From: JAAYCO01 sp964632015
GTDB lineage: Bacteria > Planctomycetota > Phycisphaerae > SM23-33
DNA: 24,773 nt
Reading direction: 5' to 3'
NCBI GenBank assembly: GCA_964632015.1
Contig: CAZWAT010000017.1
Span: 1-24,773, forward strand
The notes under the pieces were generated by a model. The model saw nothing but the letters and a program-made list of their open reading frames with translations, was not told the origin of the DNA and ran no database searches. Shown piece by piece: positions 6,563 through 15,674 of the stretch (its first letter is position 1; each line of letters opens with the position of its first letter). The position numbers and the translations under genes are program-made.

Positions 6563-7759
6563 ATGAAAATCTTCGTGGTAAACTGTGGAAGCAGCTCAAT
6601 TAAGTATCAATTGTTCGACATGACTGATGAATCCGTCATTGCGAGGGGCGTCATGGAAAGGGTTGGCTCGGACAATGCCTCTCTTTCCCATTCAGTTGAT
6701 GGTAAAAAGCACCTCAGGCACATAAACGCGCCCGATCACGCAGCGGGCATGGCGGTTATCCTGAATACGCTGGTTGATGAGGAAATCGGCGTTATCAGCG
6801 ATATTTCGGAGATCAACGGCGTCGGTCATCGTGTTGTTCATGGGGGCGAACAGGTGACCAGATCCTGCCGAATTGACGATGAACTTATCGGGATAATCAA
6901 GCAGAACTCCCAGCTCGCGCCGTTGCACAACCCGCCAAACCTCATGGGCATTCAGGCGGCAATGCAGGCGATGCCGGATATCGCCCATATTGCCGTCTTT
7001 GACACAGCTTTTCTGTCAACTTTGCCCCCGCGGGCCTATAGATACGCTGTGCCCGAAGACTGGTATAGCAAAAAGCATGTCAGGCGGTACGGTTTTCACG
7101 GCACCAGCCACAGATACGTGACCCGAAAGGCCGGTCAACTGCTGAACAAGCCTGTTGACCAGATCAATATCATTACTGCCCACCTGGGGAACGGGTGTTC
7201 CATGACGGCTGTACGTAACGGACAGGCTGTGGACCATTCAATGGGCATGACCCCACTGGAGGGTCTGGTAATGGGCACACGTTGCGGGGATATCGATCCG
7301 GCGATTCTAATGTACATGATGGGCGGCGGAATGAGCCTTTCCGAACTCGATGCCACCCTGAACAAAAAGTCTGGTTTGCTGGGTGTGAGTACACTGAGCA
7401 ACGATATGCGGGATCTGCTCGCCGCAGCCGATGAGGGCAACGAAAAGGCGGCGCTGGCGGTAGAAATGTTCGTATACCGCGTGGTTAAATATGTGGGGGC
7501 TTATTACGCGGTTCTGCCAGATGTCGATGCCCTGATCCTCACTGGCGGAATAGGCGAAAACTCACTACCCGTAAGAGAAAAAATCTGTCAGTCTCTTTCC
7601 AGGTTCGGGGTGACGGTGGACGTTGAAAGAAACGCATCGATCGTGTCTGGAACTGCCGGGCATATCACCGCAGAAGGATCGGCATTTCCGGTATGGGTCA
7701 TTCCCACCAATGAAGAGCTGATGATCGCCCAGGACACCACCGATTTGCTGAAAGAATAG
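6563..7759 (+). CDS. ackA: Acetate kinase
   Basis: Converts acetyl phosphate and ADP to acetate and ATP (reversible), the substrate-level phosphorylation step of acetate overflow or fermentation. The 398-residue product has the full set of acetokinase features: NCGSSSIK (7-14), GHRVVHGG (88-95), HNPPN (122-126), FDTAF (146-150), YGFHGTSH (176-183), HLGNGCS (207-213), TRCGDIDP (239-246) and NEE (383-385). Residues matching the known catalytic set are Arg90, Asp147, His179, Arg240 and Glu384. The ATG at 6563 follows TTGAGGAA; an in-frame ATG six codons earlier has no ribosome-binding site. Phosphotransacetylase is not adjacent. The gene is divergent from hpf and shares its promoter region. Confidence 0.97.
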   Translation: MKIFVVNCGSSSIKYQLFDMTDESVIARGVMERVGSDNASLSHSVDGKKHLRHINAPDHAAGMAVILNTLVDEEIGVISDISEINGVGHRVVHGGEQVTRSCRIDDELIGIIKQNSQLAPLHNPPNLMGIQAAMQAMPDIAHIAVFDTAFLSTLPPRAYRYAVPEDWYSKKHVRRYGFHGTSHRYVTRKAGQLLNKPVDQINIITAHLGNGCSMTAVRNGQAVDHSMGMTPLEGLVMGTRCGDIDPAILMYMMGGGMSLSELDATLNKKSGLLGVSTLSNDMRDLLAAADEGNEKAALAVEMFVYRVVKYVGAYYAVLPDVDALILTGGIGENSLPVREKICQSLSRFGVTVDVERNASIVSGTAGHITAEGSAFPVWVIPTNEELMIAQDTTDLLKE

Positions 7760-7911
7760 CCGGCGAATGCCACGCCTCGCGTTGATTTCTGTTTTATGGC
7801 GCGTGCGGGATTGGTTCATGTTTGTCGCTTCCGGGGCAGTGGTTAGCAAATATCCGCGGGTTATTGTCGGGATTGTGAAAATTCTTGCTTCGCGGGCCCG
7901 GATATGTTCTA

Positions 7912-7941
7912 TTGACGTGGTGTCAAGACGGGAAGTTATCA
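7912..7941 (+). promoter_or_regulatory. Weak candidate promoter for the LysM gene
   Basis: TTGACG (7912-7917), 18-base spacer, TTATCA (7936-7941). The -35 is good and the -10 poor. TTGACGTGGTGTCAA at 7912-7926 is also a 5-bp inverted repeat with a 5-base loop. The rest of the 207-base gap between ackA and the LysM gene shows no clear terminator. Confidence 0.25.
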
Positions 7942-7966
7942 GCCGCTCACACGAAGGAGCAGATCG

Positions 7967-8923
7967 ATGCGCACGGACGTGAAAATTGGCGTCACAACAG
8001 TTCTGGTTGTGAGCGTCGCAGTGCTGCTATACTTCGTCCTCAACTCAGGAAGGCCAGAAGACTCCGAGACTACACAGGACGATATTTCTCCAGCCACTCC
8101 GTTTAATCAACCGGTCCAACAGGATCGCCGCCCGCTGATTCCGACGATCAATCCGCCCGCTGCCCAGGTGGAGGTCGATGCCGAGGATGATGTTGTGATC
8201 ATCAGCAACGATACGGGTGCTGCCGACGAGGAAATCGTCAAATTGCCTCCGCCTCCTCCGGTGCTTGATGTGAACGTTCCTGAACGGCGCGAAATTCCGT
8301 CCATTCCGGTTATTGAAGAGCCTGCACGAGAAGTGTCCCCCAGCCCCACGCCACCGGCAATAACGCCAACGTCGAGCGATCCGCAACATGGCGATATTTT
8401 CACAGACCGTGATGGGAAGCGGTACTACGTGGTGAAAAAAGGCGACAATGGGCTGTGGGCAGTCGCCGAAATAGTCTATGGAGATGGTAGAAAGTGGCAT
8501 GTCCTGGCGGGCGCGAACCAGGAAGCCGCCCGCGGGCTTCTCAGGCCTGGTCAGAGAATCTTTTTGCCTGAAATCGAAGACGAACCCGCCGCCTCCATGC
8601 CCCCGACTCGGAGGATCGCGGATTCTGTTCCTGAGGGAAGCAGAATATACGTTATCAAGAGCGGTGATCTTGGATATGAGATGATCGCAAGACGCGAGTA
8701 CGGTGTTCCATCGCTTTGGCCCGCCATAGCACGCGCCAATCCTAATGTCGATTCGAATCGGCTCAGGATCGGCCAGGAAATCATACTTCCATCCATAGAA
8801 GAGGCCCGGCGTTTGCTGGGTGTCACGGAATCGCAAACCCCGCCGGCTTCGACATCGACATCATCGCAAGAGGCCCCGTCAACGCCTTCGCCTGCACCGG
8901 CTGTACCACAGGCGTGGGACTGA
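7967..8923 (+). CDS. Membrane-anchored protein with two LysM domains
   Basis: The 318-residue product has a single N-terminal membrane segment (about 8-25), a long Pro/Asp/Glu-rich linker (30-145), two LysM-like domains (about 153-202, pattern YYVVKKGDNGLWAVAE; and 226-276, pattern YVIKSGDLGYEMIARREYG), and a Ser/Thr/Pro-rich tail. LysM domains bind peptidoglycan-type glycans, so the protein probably sits in the cytoplasmic membrane with its domains in the periplasm. No enzymatic domain is visible. The first LysM deviates at the usual DTL position (GDNGLWAVA) and has an inserted YGDGRKWHVL segment typical of LysM proteins that end in a phage tail-like or XkdP-like form. The start follows GAAGGAGC. 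The next gene downstream is also an envelope protein. Confidence 0.85.
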   Translation: MRTDVKIGVTTVLVVSVAVLLYFVLNSGRPEDSETTQDDISPATPFNQPVQQDRRPLIPTINPPAAQVEVDAEDDVVIISNDTGAADEEIVKLPPPPPVLDVNVPERREIPSIPVIEEPAREVSPSPTPPAITPTSSDPQHGDIFTDRDGKRYYVVKKGDNGLWAVAEIVYGDGRKWHVLAGANQEAARGLLRPGQRIFLPEIEDEPAASMPPTRRIADSVPEGSRIYVIKSGDLGYEMIARREYGVPSLWPAIARANPNVDSNRLRIGQEIILPSIEEARRLLGVTESQTPPASTSTSSQEAPSTPSPAPAVPQAWD

Positions 8924-8956
8924 CACAAAGGCGACCGTGTCCGGCGCGAGCCTGGG

Positions 8957-8986
8957 TTGAATTGTCTGCCCCGGTAAGGCTATCAT
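8957..8986 (+). promoter_or_regulatory. Promoter for the FlgI-like lipoprotein gene
   Basis: TTGAAT (8957-8962), 18-base spacer, TATCAT (8981-8986; five of six matches to the consensus). It gives a leader of about 70 bases before the ATG at 9065. The same -10 hexamer appears in the strong promoter of the ABC operon. Confidence 0.5.
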
Positions 8987-9064
8987 GGCCCCTGCCTGAC
9001 CAGGCCTGTCGCCTGAAGCGTTGATGGACGAAAGGATGGTCGTGCGGCATACCGGAGGTCAGAC

Positions 9065-10786
9065 ATGCCATACCGAACCTTGACGACCGTGTTGTTGATT
9101 ATGTTCCTTGCCATCGCCGGGTGTGGCGATTCAGGAGATGACAACACCACACCAACCATTGCCACTGTCGAGGCGATGCTTCCGCACCTTCCGCATGTGG
9201 CCCAAACCGTAGGCCAGTACGCGGTTCTCGATGGTGGGCTTTACGTGCCCGTCCAGGGTTATGGCCTCATTATTAATCTTGGTACCAATGGTGGTAGAGA
9301 GATACCAGACCACCTCAGGGATTACATGACGACGTATCTTGCCAAGCAGGGGGTCGGGGCAGCGACTAAGGGCATGGGCGCGCTGTCACCAATGAGAATG
9401 CTTCAGGATCCCGATACCGCGATTGTCCTGATGGGAGGGGCGATGCCTTTCGGCTCGCCCGCCGGTCATCGATTCGATATCAATATTACCGCCTTGCCCA
9501 ACACACAGGCGCGAAGCCTTCAGGGTGGATATCTGCTTCCTAGTGAGTTGAGGTTTTCATGGATGGGACAGGCAATTCCCGGAGGCCCGACCAAGCCCCT
9601 GGCGATGGTGTCCGGTCCCGTATTCGTCAACCCGTTTGTCGACCCCACTGACGAAAAGGACCTTGTCAAATGGCGAGAAGGTCGAATTATCGGTGGCGCA
9701 AAGGTCATCAGCAGTCAGACCGTCCGCCTTATGCTGCGCAAGCCTGATTACGCCCGAGCCGATCAGATCCGCAGACGCATAAACGATACGTTTCCAAGCG
9801 TCAAGCCTGTTGCCGACGCCAAAAGCAACAGCATAATCGAGATCAACATTCCTCCACAGTGGCGGCATGACTACGAGCATTTTCTTGGATTGGTTACGCA
9901 CATTTCGCTTGTTTCGGGTTCGCGCTGGGAACGCCACGCTCTGGATGTTCTTGACGCGATGGAGCTGCCCGATGCGTCGCATAATGATCTTTCGCTGATT
10001 CTTGAGGCGATGGGCAGGAAGGTAATTCCTATGCTTCGGACTCGCTATGCGTCAAAGAATCCGATGGCAGCCTTCTACGCCGCCAGAGCCGGTGCGAGGC
10101 TCAAGGACGACATGAGCGCCGAGGTACTGATTCGCTTCGCCCAGACGTCTTCGTCGCTGCAGGTTCAGGCTATCGAGGAAATCGGTAGAAACTTCCACCT
10201 GATTGTGCCTCCCGACATGCTTAAGAATCTGCTTGACGACGAAAGCAGCAGCGTTCGAATTGCCGCATACGAGGCAATGCTCATCAGGGGTGATATTTCC
10301 ATAGTGCGACGCTGCAAAATTGACGAAGATATCACACTTGACATCGTTAACAGCGAGCATAGCAACATCATTTACGCCACCCAGTCGGGTACCGCGAAGA
10401 TCGTTCTGTTTGGGAAAGACCTTGAAGTTGCCACCCCGATATTCTTCCGCAGCCTTGGCGAACTGGTAACGATCCAGGCGCGTGAGGAGCAGCCCGAGCT
10501 GTCGATCTTCCGCAAGCTGCCCGATGGTCGGTTCAGCGACATCGCCACGTGCGATACGAAAGTCGAGTCTCTCATCAAGGTTTTGGCGTCCCGCCCTGAA
10601 GCGAACCCCGATGGTGGTATCCACTTCAACATGGGCCTGACCTATGGGCAGGTGCTGGCGGTTCTGTACCGTATGTGCGAGAACAACGATATTAAGGCGA
10701 AATTCGTCTTGCAACCGCCTCCTGATGAAATGAAAATCTATCGTGGCGAGATTATTGAAGGAAGACCCGACGCCCCAGGGATGTGA
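9065..10786 (+). CDS. FlgI-like (P-ring fold) lipoprotein with HEAT-like repeats
   Basis: The 573-residue product starts with a lipoprotein signal ending in the lipobox IAGC (Cys20). Residues about 58-285 resemble the flagellar P-ring protein FlgI: VQGYGLIINLG, then AIVLMGGAMPFGSPAGHRFD, then LPNTQARSLQGGYLL, VISSQTVRLML and a DAKSNSIIEINIPP stretch. Residues about 290-420 look like HEAT-type helical repeats (AEVLIRFAQ..VQAIEEIG, VRIAAYEAMLIRGD). The last 150 residues form a mixed domain I cannot name. FlgI itself is about 360 residues, is not a lipoprotein, and sits in flagellar operons; no flagellar gene is nearby. I read it as a FlgI-fold envelope lipoprotein with another role. The start follows GGAGGTC. 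The smc gene follows after 104 bases. Confidence 0.8.
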   Translation: MPYRTLTTVLLIMFLAIAGCGDSGDDNTTPTIATVEAMLPHLPHVAQTVGQYAVLDGGLYVPVQGYGLIINLGTNGGREIPDHLRDYMTTYLAKQGVGAATKGMGALSPMRMLQDPDTAIVLMGGAMPFGSPAGHRFDINITALPNTQARSLQGGYLLPSELRFSWMGQAIPGGPTKPLAMVSGPVFVNPFVDPTDEKDLVKWREGRIIGGAKVISSQTVRLMLRKPDYARADQIRRRINDTFPSVKPVADAKSNSIIEINIPPQWRHDYEHFLGLVTHISLVSGSRWERHALDVLDAMELPDASHNDLSLILEAMGRKVIPMLRTRYASKNPMAAFYAARAGARLKDDMSAEVLIRFAQTSSSLQVQAIEEIGRNFHLIVPPDMLKNLLDDESSSVRIAAYEAMLIRGDISIVRRCKIDEDITLDIVNSEHSNIIYATQSGTAKIVLFGKDLEVATPIFFRSLGELVTIQAREEQPELSIFRKLPDGRFSDIATCDTKVESLIKVLASRPEANPDGGIHFNMGLTYGQVLAVLYRMCENNDIKAKFVLQPPPDEMKIYRGEIIEGRPDAPGM

Positions 10787-10890
10787 CCGTTGAGGTTTCT
10801 GGGTCAGACTCGCCATAGCCCGTCGTAGATCGGCGCACGTAATCGCCGGCCGCACGGATGCAACGACGGGTCGTTAAGGAAGACGCCTCG

Positions 10891-13800
10891 ATGAAATTGA
10901 AAAAACTGATCGTATCGGGCTTCAAGAGCTTTGCCGATAAGACCGAATTCGAATTCGATGATGGTATCAGTTGTATTGTCGGACCTAACGGTTGTGGCAA
11001 GAGCAACGTCGTCGACGCGTTCAAATGGGTGCTTGGCGAGCAGTCGGCCAAGAGTCTTCGCGGTTCGGAGATGATGGACGTAATCTTCAATGGGTCGTCG
11101 GGAAGAAAAGCGTCTGGGCTTGCGGAAGTCACCCTTGTGTTCGACAACTCAAAGGGGTTGCTTCAGCTTTCGAATGCCCCTGATGGTGCGATGAACGGCA
11201 CGATCACCGTGACGCGCAGGCTTTACCGCAGCGGTCAGAGCGAATACCTCATCAACAAATCTTCCTCACGACTAAAAGACATCCGCGAAATGTTCATGGA
11301 CACTGGTGTGGGGATCGACGCCTACAGCGTCATTGAACAGGGCAGGGTCGAGTCGTTCCTCCAAGCGTCCCAGGATGATCGTCGGGCGATTTTCGACGAG
11401 GCGGCTGGTATCAGCAAGTATAAGGCCCGCAGGAAAGAGGCGATACGTAAGCTCGAACGGGTCGAACAGAACCTTCTGCGAGTGACCGATGTTCTTGGCG
11501 AGGTGCAGAAACGCTTGCGTTCCATCAAGTACCAGGCAGGCAAGGCGCGCAGTTATCAATCATACGCCGAGCAGCTCAAGGAACTTCGAGGCCTGTTTTT
11601 TCAGGCGCAATACCATACGATGCAGTCCCAGCGGGTTGAACTGCAGACTAAGCTGAACCAGGCTTCCGATCGCCTCTCTGCCGTCAGCACCGGGATCGAT
11701 CAGCTTGAATCTTCACGAAGCTCAGCCGAGGTCGAGTCGGTCGATCTTGAACGCACCGCAAGGGAGTTACAAGGCAAGATCGCCGAGATCAGCAACCAGA
11801 TAACCGCCAGGCAGGAGCGTGAGGAACTGCTTTCCGCCCGCGTTAAGGAGCTTGGTGAACAGATCGTGCAGGCGGCGGCGAAGTGCGAACAGCTCGAAGC
11901 GAAGGCCCAGGAGTTTGAAGGCGAGTTTGCCCAGCGAACGGCCGAACTGCAAGAGGTTGACGCCCTTGCCGAGGAACTCGCCCAGAAGGTCGAAACACTC
12001 CGGGCCGAGCATACCAGCAGGCAGTCGTCGCTGACCGAGCTGAACAACAAGCTTGAGGATGAAAAGGCAGGTACGATCGACATCCTCCGACGGACGTCCC
12101 AGCTTCACAACGAGATTCAGTCCTGCAATATCCGTCGAGAAAACCTTCACGGTCAGCAGAGCAGGCTTACGGGCAGATCTGCCCAGATCGAAGAGTCGCT
12201 TGAAATGCTGGTGGTCGAGAAGGCTTCGTATGAGCAGAGGCTGGGGGATATCCAGTCAGTGCTGGCCGAGTCGCAGGCGAAGCTCGAAGAAACCCGCGAG
12301 GCAAGCAAGAACCTTATCGAGGGCGAACAGCAGGCCCAACGGGATCTATCCGAAGCACGTGAGAAACGCAGCAGCCTCACCGGACGGGCAGAGACCCTCA
12401 AGGAAATGCAGGCTCGTCGGGAAGGTGTGGGCGAATCTGTCAAAAAGGTGCTCGAAGCAGCCCAGAAGGGTCGGTTGGAGGGATTACTGGGAATGCTTGG
12501 CGATTTCGTCGGAAGCGATGTCGAGCACGCCGCGGTCGTCGAAGCCGCGATGGCAGGAGCCGAGCAGAGCATTATAGTCGAGAAGTACGAATCCCTTAAC
12601 GCCTCGATGGACGAGATACAAAAGATTCTGGCGGGTCGGGGCAGTATCGATATTCTGTGCCTGGATTGCGTTCAAACAGGCTGGAAACAAGATTTTGACG
12701 CATCTGAATGTAAGCATGTCATTGCAAGGGCGATAGACTGGATGAAGTTCGAGCCGTTTATCGCTCCGATGATGTGGCGACTGCTGGGGCACACCTTTGT
12801 TGTGTCTGATCTTGCCGGCGCCCTTGCCGCAAGGCCCCAAACCCCCGGGGGCGCGCGGTTTGTCACGCTCAACGGCGAGGTTGTCGAGCCAGACGGACGA
12901 GTGAGAATCGGGGCGGGAAAGAAGGCCTCGGGCGTCATAGCAAGGCGAAGCGAGCTTAGCGAGCTTCAGCATCGTCTTGACGAACTTGACAAGCGGATCG
13001 AGCAATTCGAATCCCGCTGCCAGACCATGCATACCGAGCGCGAACACCTCGATGGCCTGCAACAGAAGCTGCGGACGGCCGTGTATGAAGCAAGCACCGA
13101 ACGCGTCGAGTGCGAAAGCAAGCTATCACAGGTCAACGACCAGATGACCAAGCTCCAACGTGAGCAACCCGTCCTCGTGCAGGATCTCAAAAACCTTGCC
13201 GAACAGATCGAACAGACCGTCAAGGGCGAGGAACTGGCGAGAGACAAGGCCAAGGAACTCGAAGAACTCAACGTTAAGCGACAGGAAGAAGTGCGGCGAC
13301 TGGAAGAAGAAATATCCGCGAGTCGCGTTGATATCGAGCAACTCTCGGCAGAGTTGACCGAGGCCAAGGTCGCACAAGCACAGTGTCAACAGAGGCGCCT
13401 GTCAATCAAGGATGCCATCAATTCGCTGTCGCGACAGCGAGAGACGATGTTTCGAGACATCGAGGCAAATCGCAACCAGATAGAGCTGGACCGCCAGCGG
13501 CGCGCCGAGGCCCAGGAAGGTATCACACAGGCGCAGACCCAGGTCGAAGAGCTTTATGCCCAGAAGCAGACGCTGGACGCCGAGGCCGAGGAGATAGAGG
13601 AATCACGCAAGGGCATCACCGAGAAGCTTGAAGAAATCCGTCGGCTGCTGGGGTCAAGGCGGGGTGAGCACGACCAGGCGTCTGAATCGCTAAACGCCGT
13701 GCGAGTGGAGCTTGGCGAAGCAGACGTTCGAATTGAAAACCTTATCACCCGTGCCTCGGATGAGATGCAGATGGATCTTGTCGAAAAAAGCGAAACCTAC

Positions 13801-14511
13801 GAGCACGACGAGCAGCGCGACTGGCAGGCTGTTGAGGAGGAAATAAAGGACCTCAAGGGCAAAATCGAACGTCTTGGGAACGTCAACCTCGAAGCCATCG
13901 CCGAGCAGGAAGAACTCACCAAGCGAGAGGAATTCCTTAACACACAACTTCAGGACGTGCAGGCATCGCAGAGGCAGCTTGATGAACTGATCAAACGCAT
14001 CAACAAAGAAAGCAGGGAACTGTTCCTCAAGACCTTCTCGACTGTGCGAAGCAACTTTCAGGAACTCTTCCGCAAGCTCTTTGGTGGTGGAAGGGCGGAT
14101 ATGTTCCTGATCGACGAGGACGACGTTCTAGAGAGTGGTATCGAAATTGTTGCCCGCCCACCGGGCAAAGAACTGCGAAGCATATCACTGCTTAGCGGTG
14201 GCGAGAAGACGATGACGGCGCTGGCGCTTCTGTTCAGCATCTTCCGTAGCAGGCCCAGCCCGTTCTGCCTGCTCGACGAGGTTGACGCCGCACTCGACGA
14301 GGCAAACAACGAGCGCTTCAACCACCTGGTCGCTGAATTCGTCGACACGAGCCAGTTTCTTGTGATTTCACACTCGAAGCGCACCATGAGCATGGCCAAT
14401 GTCCTGTATGGTGTCACCATGCAGGAACCTGGGGTTTCCAAGCGAATCAGCGTCAAATTCGAGGACTCCGGAACCAAACTTGATGAGCAACTGGCTCCGG
14501 TCGGCGCATGA
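10891..14511 (+). CDS. smc: Chromosome segregation protein SMC
   Basis: Structural maintenance of chromosomes ATPase, expected to form a dimer with ScpA and ScpB and organise replicated DNA. The 1206-residue product has the N-terminal Walker A GPNGCGKS (31-38), a first coiled coil (about 165-525), a hinge domain (about 528-685, with SGVIARRSEL after it), a second coiled coil (about 690-1040), the ABC signature LSGGE (1101-1105) and the Walker B LLDEVDAALDEAN (Asp1129, Glu1130). Length and order match canonical bacterial SMC rather than MukB or Rad50. The ATG at 10891 is chosen because the family N-terminus (MKLKKLIVSGFKSFAD) starts there, with AAGGA upstream; an ATG at 10858 adds 11 unrelated residues. 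scpA and scpB are not in the window. Confidence 0.97.
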   Translation: MKLKKLIVSGFKSFADKTEFEFDDGISCIVGPNGCGKSNVVDAFKWVLGEQSAKSLRGSEMMDVIFNGSSGRKASGLAEVTLVFDNSKGLLQLSNAPDGAMNGTITVTRRLYRSGQSEYLINKSSSRLKDIREMFMDTGVGIDAYSVIEQGRVESFLQASQDDRRAIFDEAAGISKYKARRKEAIRKLERVEQNLLRVTDVLGEVQKRLRSIKYQAGKARSYQSYAEQLKELRGLFFQAQYHTMQSQRVELQTKLNQASDRLSAVSTGIDQLESSRSSAEVESVDLERTARELQGKIAEISNQITARQEREELLSARVKELGEQIVQAAAKCEQLEAKAQEFEGEFAQRTAELQEVDALAEELAQKVETLRAEHTSRQSSLTELNNKLEDEKAGTIDILRRTSQLHNEIQSCNIRRENLHGQQSRLTGRSAQIEESLEMLVVEKASYEQRLGDIQSVLAESQAKLEETREASKNLIEGEQQAQRDLSEAREKRSSLTGRAETLKEMQARREGVGESVKKVLEAAQKGRLEGLLGMLGDFVGSDVEHAAVVEAAMAGAEQSIIVEKYESLNASMDEIQKILAGRGSIDILCLDCVQTGWKQDFDASECKHVIARAIDWMKFEPFIAPMMWRLLGHTFVVSDLAGALAARPQTPGGARFVTLNGEVVEPDGRVRIGAGKKASGVIARRSELSELQHRLDELDKRIEQFESRCQTMHTEREHLDGLQQKLRTAVYEASTERVECESKLSQVNDQMTKLQREQPVLVQDLKNLAEQIEQTVKGEELARDKAKELEELNVKRQEEVRRLEEEISASRVDIEQLSAELTEAKVAQAQCQQRRLSIKDAINSLSRQRETMFRDIEANRNQIELDRQRRAEAQEGITQAQTQVEELYAQKQTLDAEAEEIEESRKGITEKLEEIRRLLGSRRGEHDQASESLNAVRVELGEADVRIENLITRASDEMQMDLVEKSETYEHDEQRDWQAVEEEIKDLKGKIERLGNVNLEAIAEQEELTKREEFLNTQLQDVQASQRQLDELIKRINKESRELFLKTFSTVRSNFQELFRKLFGGGRADMFLIDEDDVLESGIEIVARPPGKELRSISLLSGGEKTMTALALLFSIFRSRPSPFCLLDEVDAALDEANNERFNHLVAEFVDTSQFLVISHSKRTMSMANVLYGVTMQEPGVSKRISVKFEDSGTKLDEQLAPVGA

Positions 14512-14597
14512 GACGGGTGAAATACAGTTGTTTCGCCTGTTGAATCAGTGGTGAACTGATACCTGAAGGATTACAATCGGCTCCGGGGCGTCGATGA

Positions 14598-14626
14598 CGC
14601 TGCATCAGCGCCGAATTGTGTATCAT
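14598..14626 (+). promoter_or_regulatory. Weak candidate promoter upstream of manA
   Basis: A good -10 hexamer TATCAT (14621-14626) lies about 100 bases before the manA ATG, but the -35 position (14598-14603, CGCTGC) does not match consensus. The 218-base gap between smc and manA also holds two hairpins, 14544-14560 (ATCAGT/ACTGAT) and one around 14587-14612 (GGCG and GATG pairing with CATC and CGCC). Neither is followed by a T-tract. Confidence 0.25.
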
Positions 14627-14729
14627 GCTCGCACACTCGTTTCTGCATACGCCAAGGTGCGAAATTGGCCGATAAGGCCCGCGCATGCCGATACTATGTG
14701 ATGGTCACTATGTAAAGGAAGTCATCAAA

Positions 14730-15674
14730 ATGGAACTCTACCCATACACGTTCAAGGCGGTGTACAAGAACAAGATATGGGGCGGCAGAAATCTTGAACG
14801 CATCATGGGACGAATGCTGCCTGAAGGCGATATCGGCGAAAGCTGGGAGCTTGCCGACCTGACTGAGGGTGTCAGCGTGGTCAACAACGGCCCGCTCAAG
14901 GGCAAGACGCTCACCGAACTGGTTGATTCGATGGGAAGCGACCTGCTGGGCGAGGCAGAAGCGATCAATGGCAGATTCCCGCTGCTGGTCAAGATACTCG
15001 ACGCCAACGACATTCTTTCGTTGCAGGTGCATCCTGACCGCTCGGCGGTTGAAAGAATAGGTCCAACGGCTGCCCTGAAAACAGAATGCTGGTATGTCAT
15101 CGAAAGCCGCAACGGTTTCATATATAAGGGTCTGAAGGAGGGCGTTACGCGGGAAGATTTTCGCCGGGCGGTGGAATCCGATACCGTCGCCGACTGCGTG
15201 GTGAGATATGACGTGCAGACGGGAGATTTTCACTGGCTTCCTGCCGGCACGGTTCACGCGCTGGGAAACGGTGTGATCGTAGGCGAGGTGCAGACACCGT
15301 CCGACACTACATATCGTGTGAGTGATTGGGGGCGGGGAAGAGAAATTCACGTGGATATGGCGATGGATTGCATCCACTTCGGGACCGAAGACCTCTCACC
15401 ACCCGGGGTCGGCGATGATGTGCTGGTATCTTGCGAATTCTTCAGTATTTCGAAGGTCGTCGGCGAACTACCGCGAGTCAAACCCGTGGGCAAGTGCGTC
15501 AGTGTCATGCTGCTTCCGGGTCCTGGTCCGCTGGTTATAAAATACGGGGGCAACGAGATGAAGATCTGGCCCGGTCAAACCGTGCTGATTCCTGCGGGTA
15601 TAAGCGCGAATATCGACCCCGCCGGGCGATGCTCATACCTGCTTACCACCATAGGCAAGGGAGAGCCAGTATGA
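14730..15674 (+). CDS. manA: Mannose-6-phosphate isomerase, class I
   Basis: Zinc-dependent cupin isomerase interconverting mannose 6-phosphate and fructose 6-phosphate, linking glycolysis to mannose and GDP-sugar pathways. The product is 314 residues, the length of the short bacterial form. Metal ligands are visible: Gln99 and His101 in LSLQVHPD, Glu119 in TECWYVIE, and His176 in LPAGTVHALG. Catalytic-region motifs YKNKIWGGRNL (12-22) and TYRVSDWGR (194-202) are also present. The ATG at 14730 follows AAAGGAAG; an ATG at 14685 would add 15 unrelated residues. The stop overlaps the start of the next gene by four bases (ATGA), so the two are probably translated together although their functions are unrelated. 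Confidence 0.93.
   Translation: MELYPYTFKAVYKNKIWGGRNLERIMGRMLPEGDIGESWELADLTEGVSVVNNGPLKGKTLTELVDSMGSDLLGEAEAINGRFPLLVKILDANDILSLQVHPDRSAVERIGPTAALKTECWYVIESRNGFIYKGLKEGVTREDFRRAVESDTVADCVVRYDVQTGDFHWLPAGTVHALGNGVIVGEVQTPSDTTYRVSDWGRGREIHVDMAMDCIHFGTEDLSPPGVGDDVLVSCEFFSISKVVGELPRVKPVGKCVSVMLLPGPGPLVIKYGGNEMKIWPGQTVLIPAGISANIDPAGRCSYLLTTIGKGEPV

Noticed and set aside
8045..8836. Minus-strand open frame of 263 codons opposite the LysM gene
   Set aside because: No domain recognised; the plus strand has two LysM domains and a good start.
9065..10786. Calling this gene flagellar P-ring protein flgI
   Set aside because: Lipobox, HEAT-like repeats, extra C-terminal domain and lack of flagellar neighbours argue against a normal FlgI.
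10052..10855. Minus-strand open frame of 267 codons opposite the FlgI-like gene
   Set aside because: No family motifs; it lies opposite a gene with a lipoprotein signal, FlgI-like motifs and a good ribosome-binding site.
15431..15670. Longer N-terminus for the pseudouridine synthase homologue, starting at 15431
   Set aside because: It would overlap manA by over 200 bases. The S4 domain starts exactly at the ATG at 15671, which has a ribosome-binding site and an ATGA overlap.
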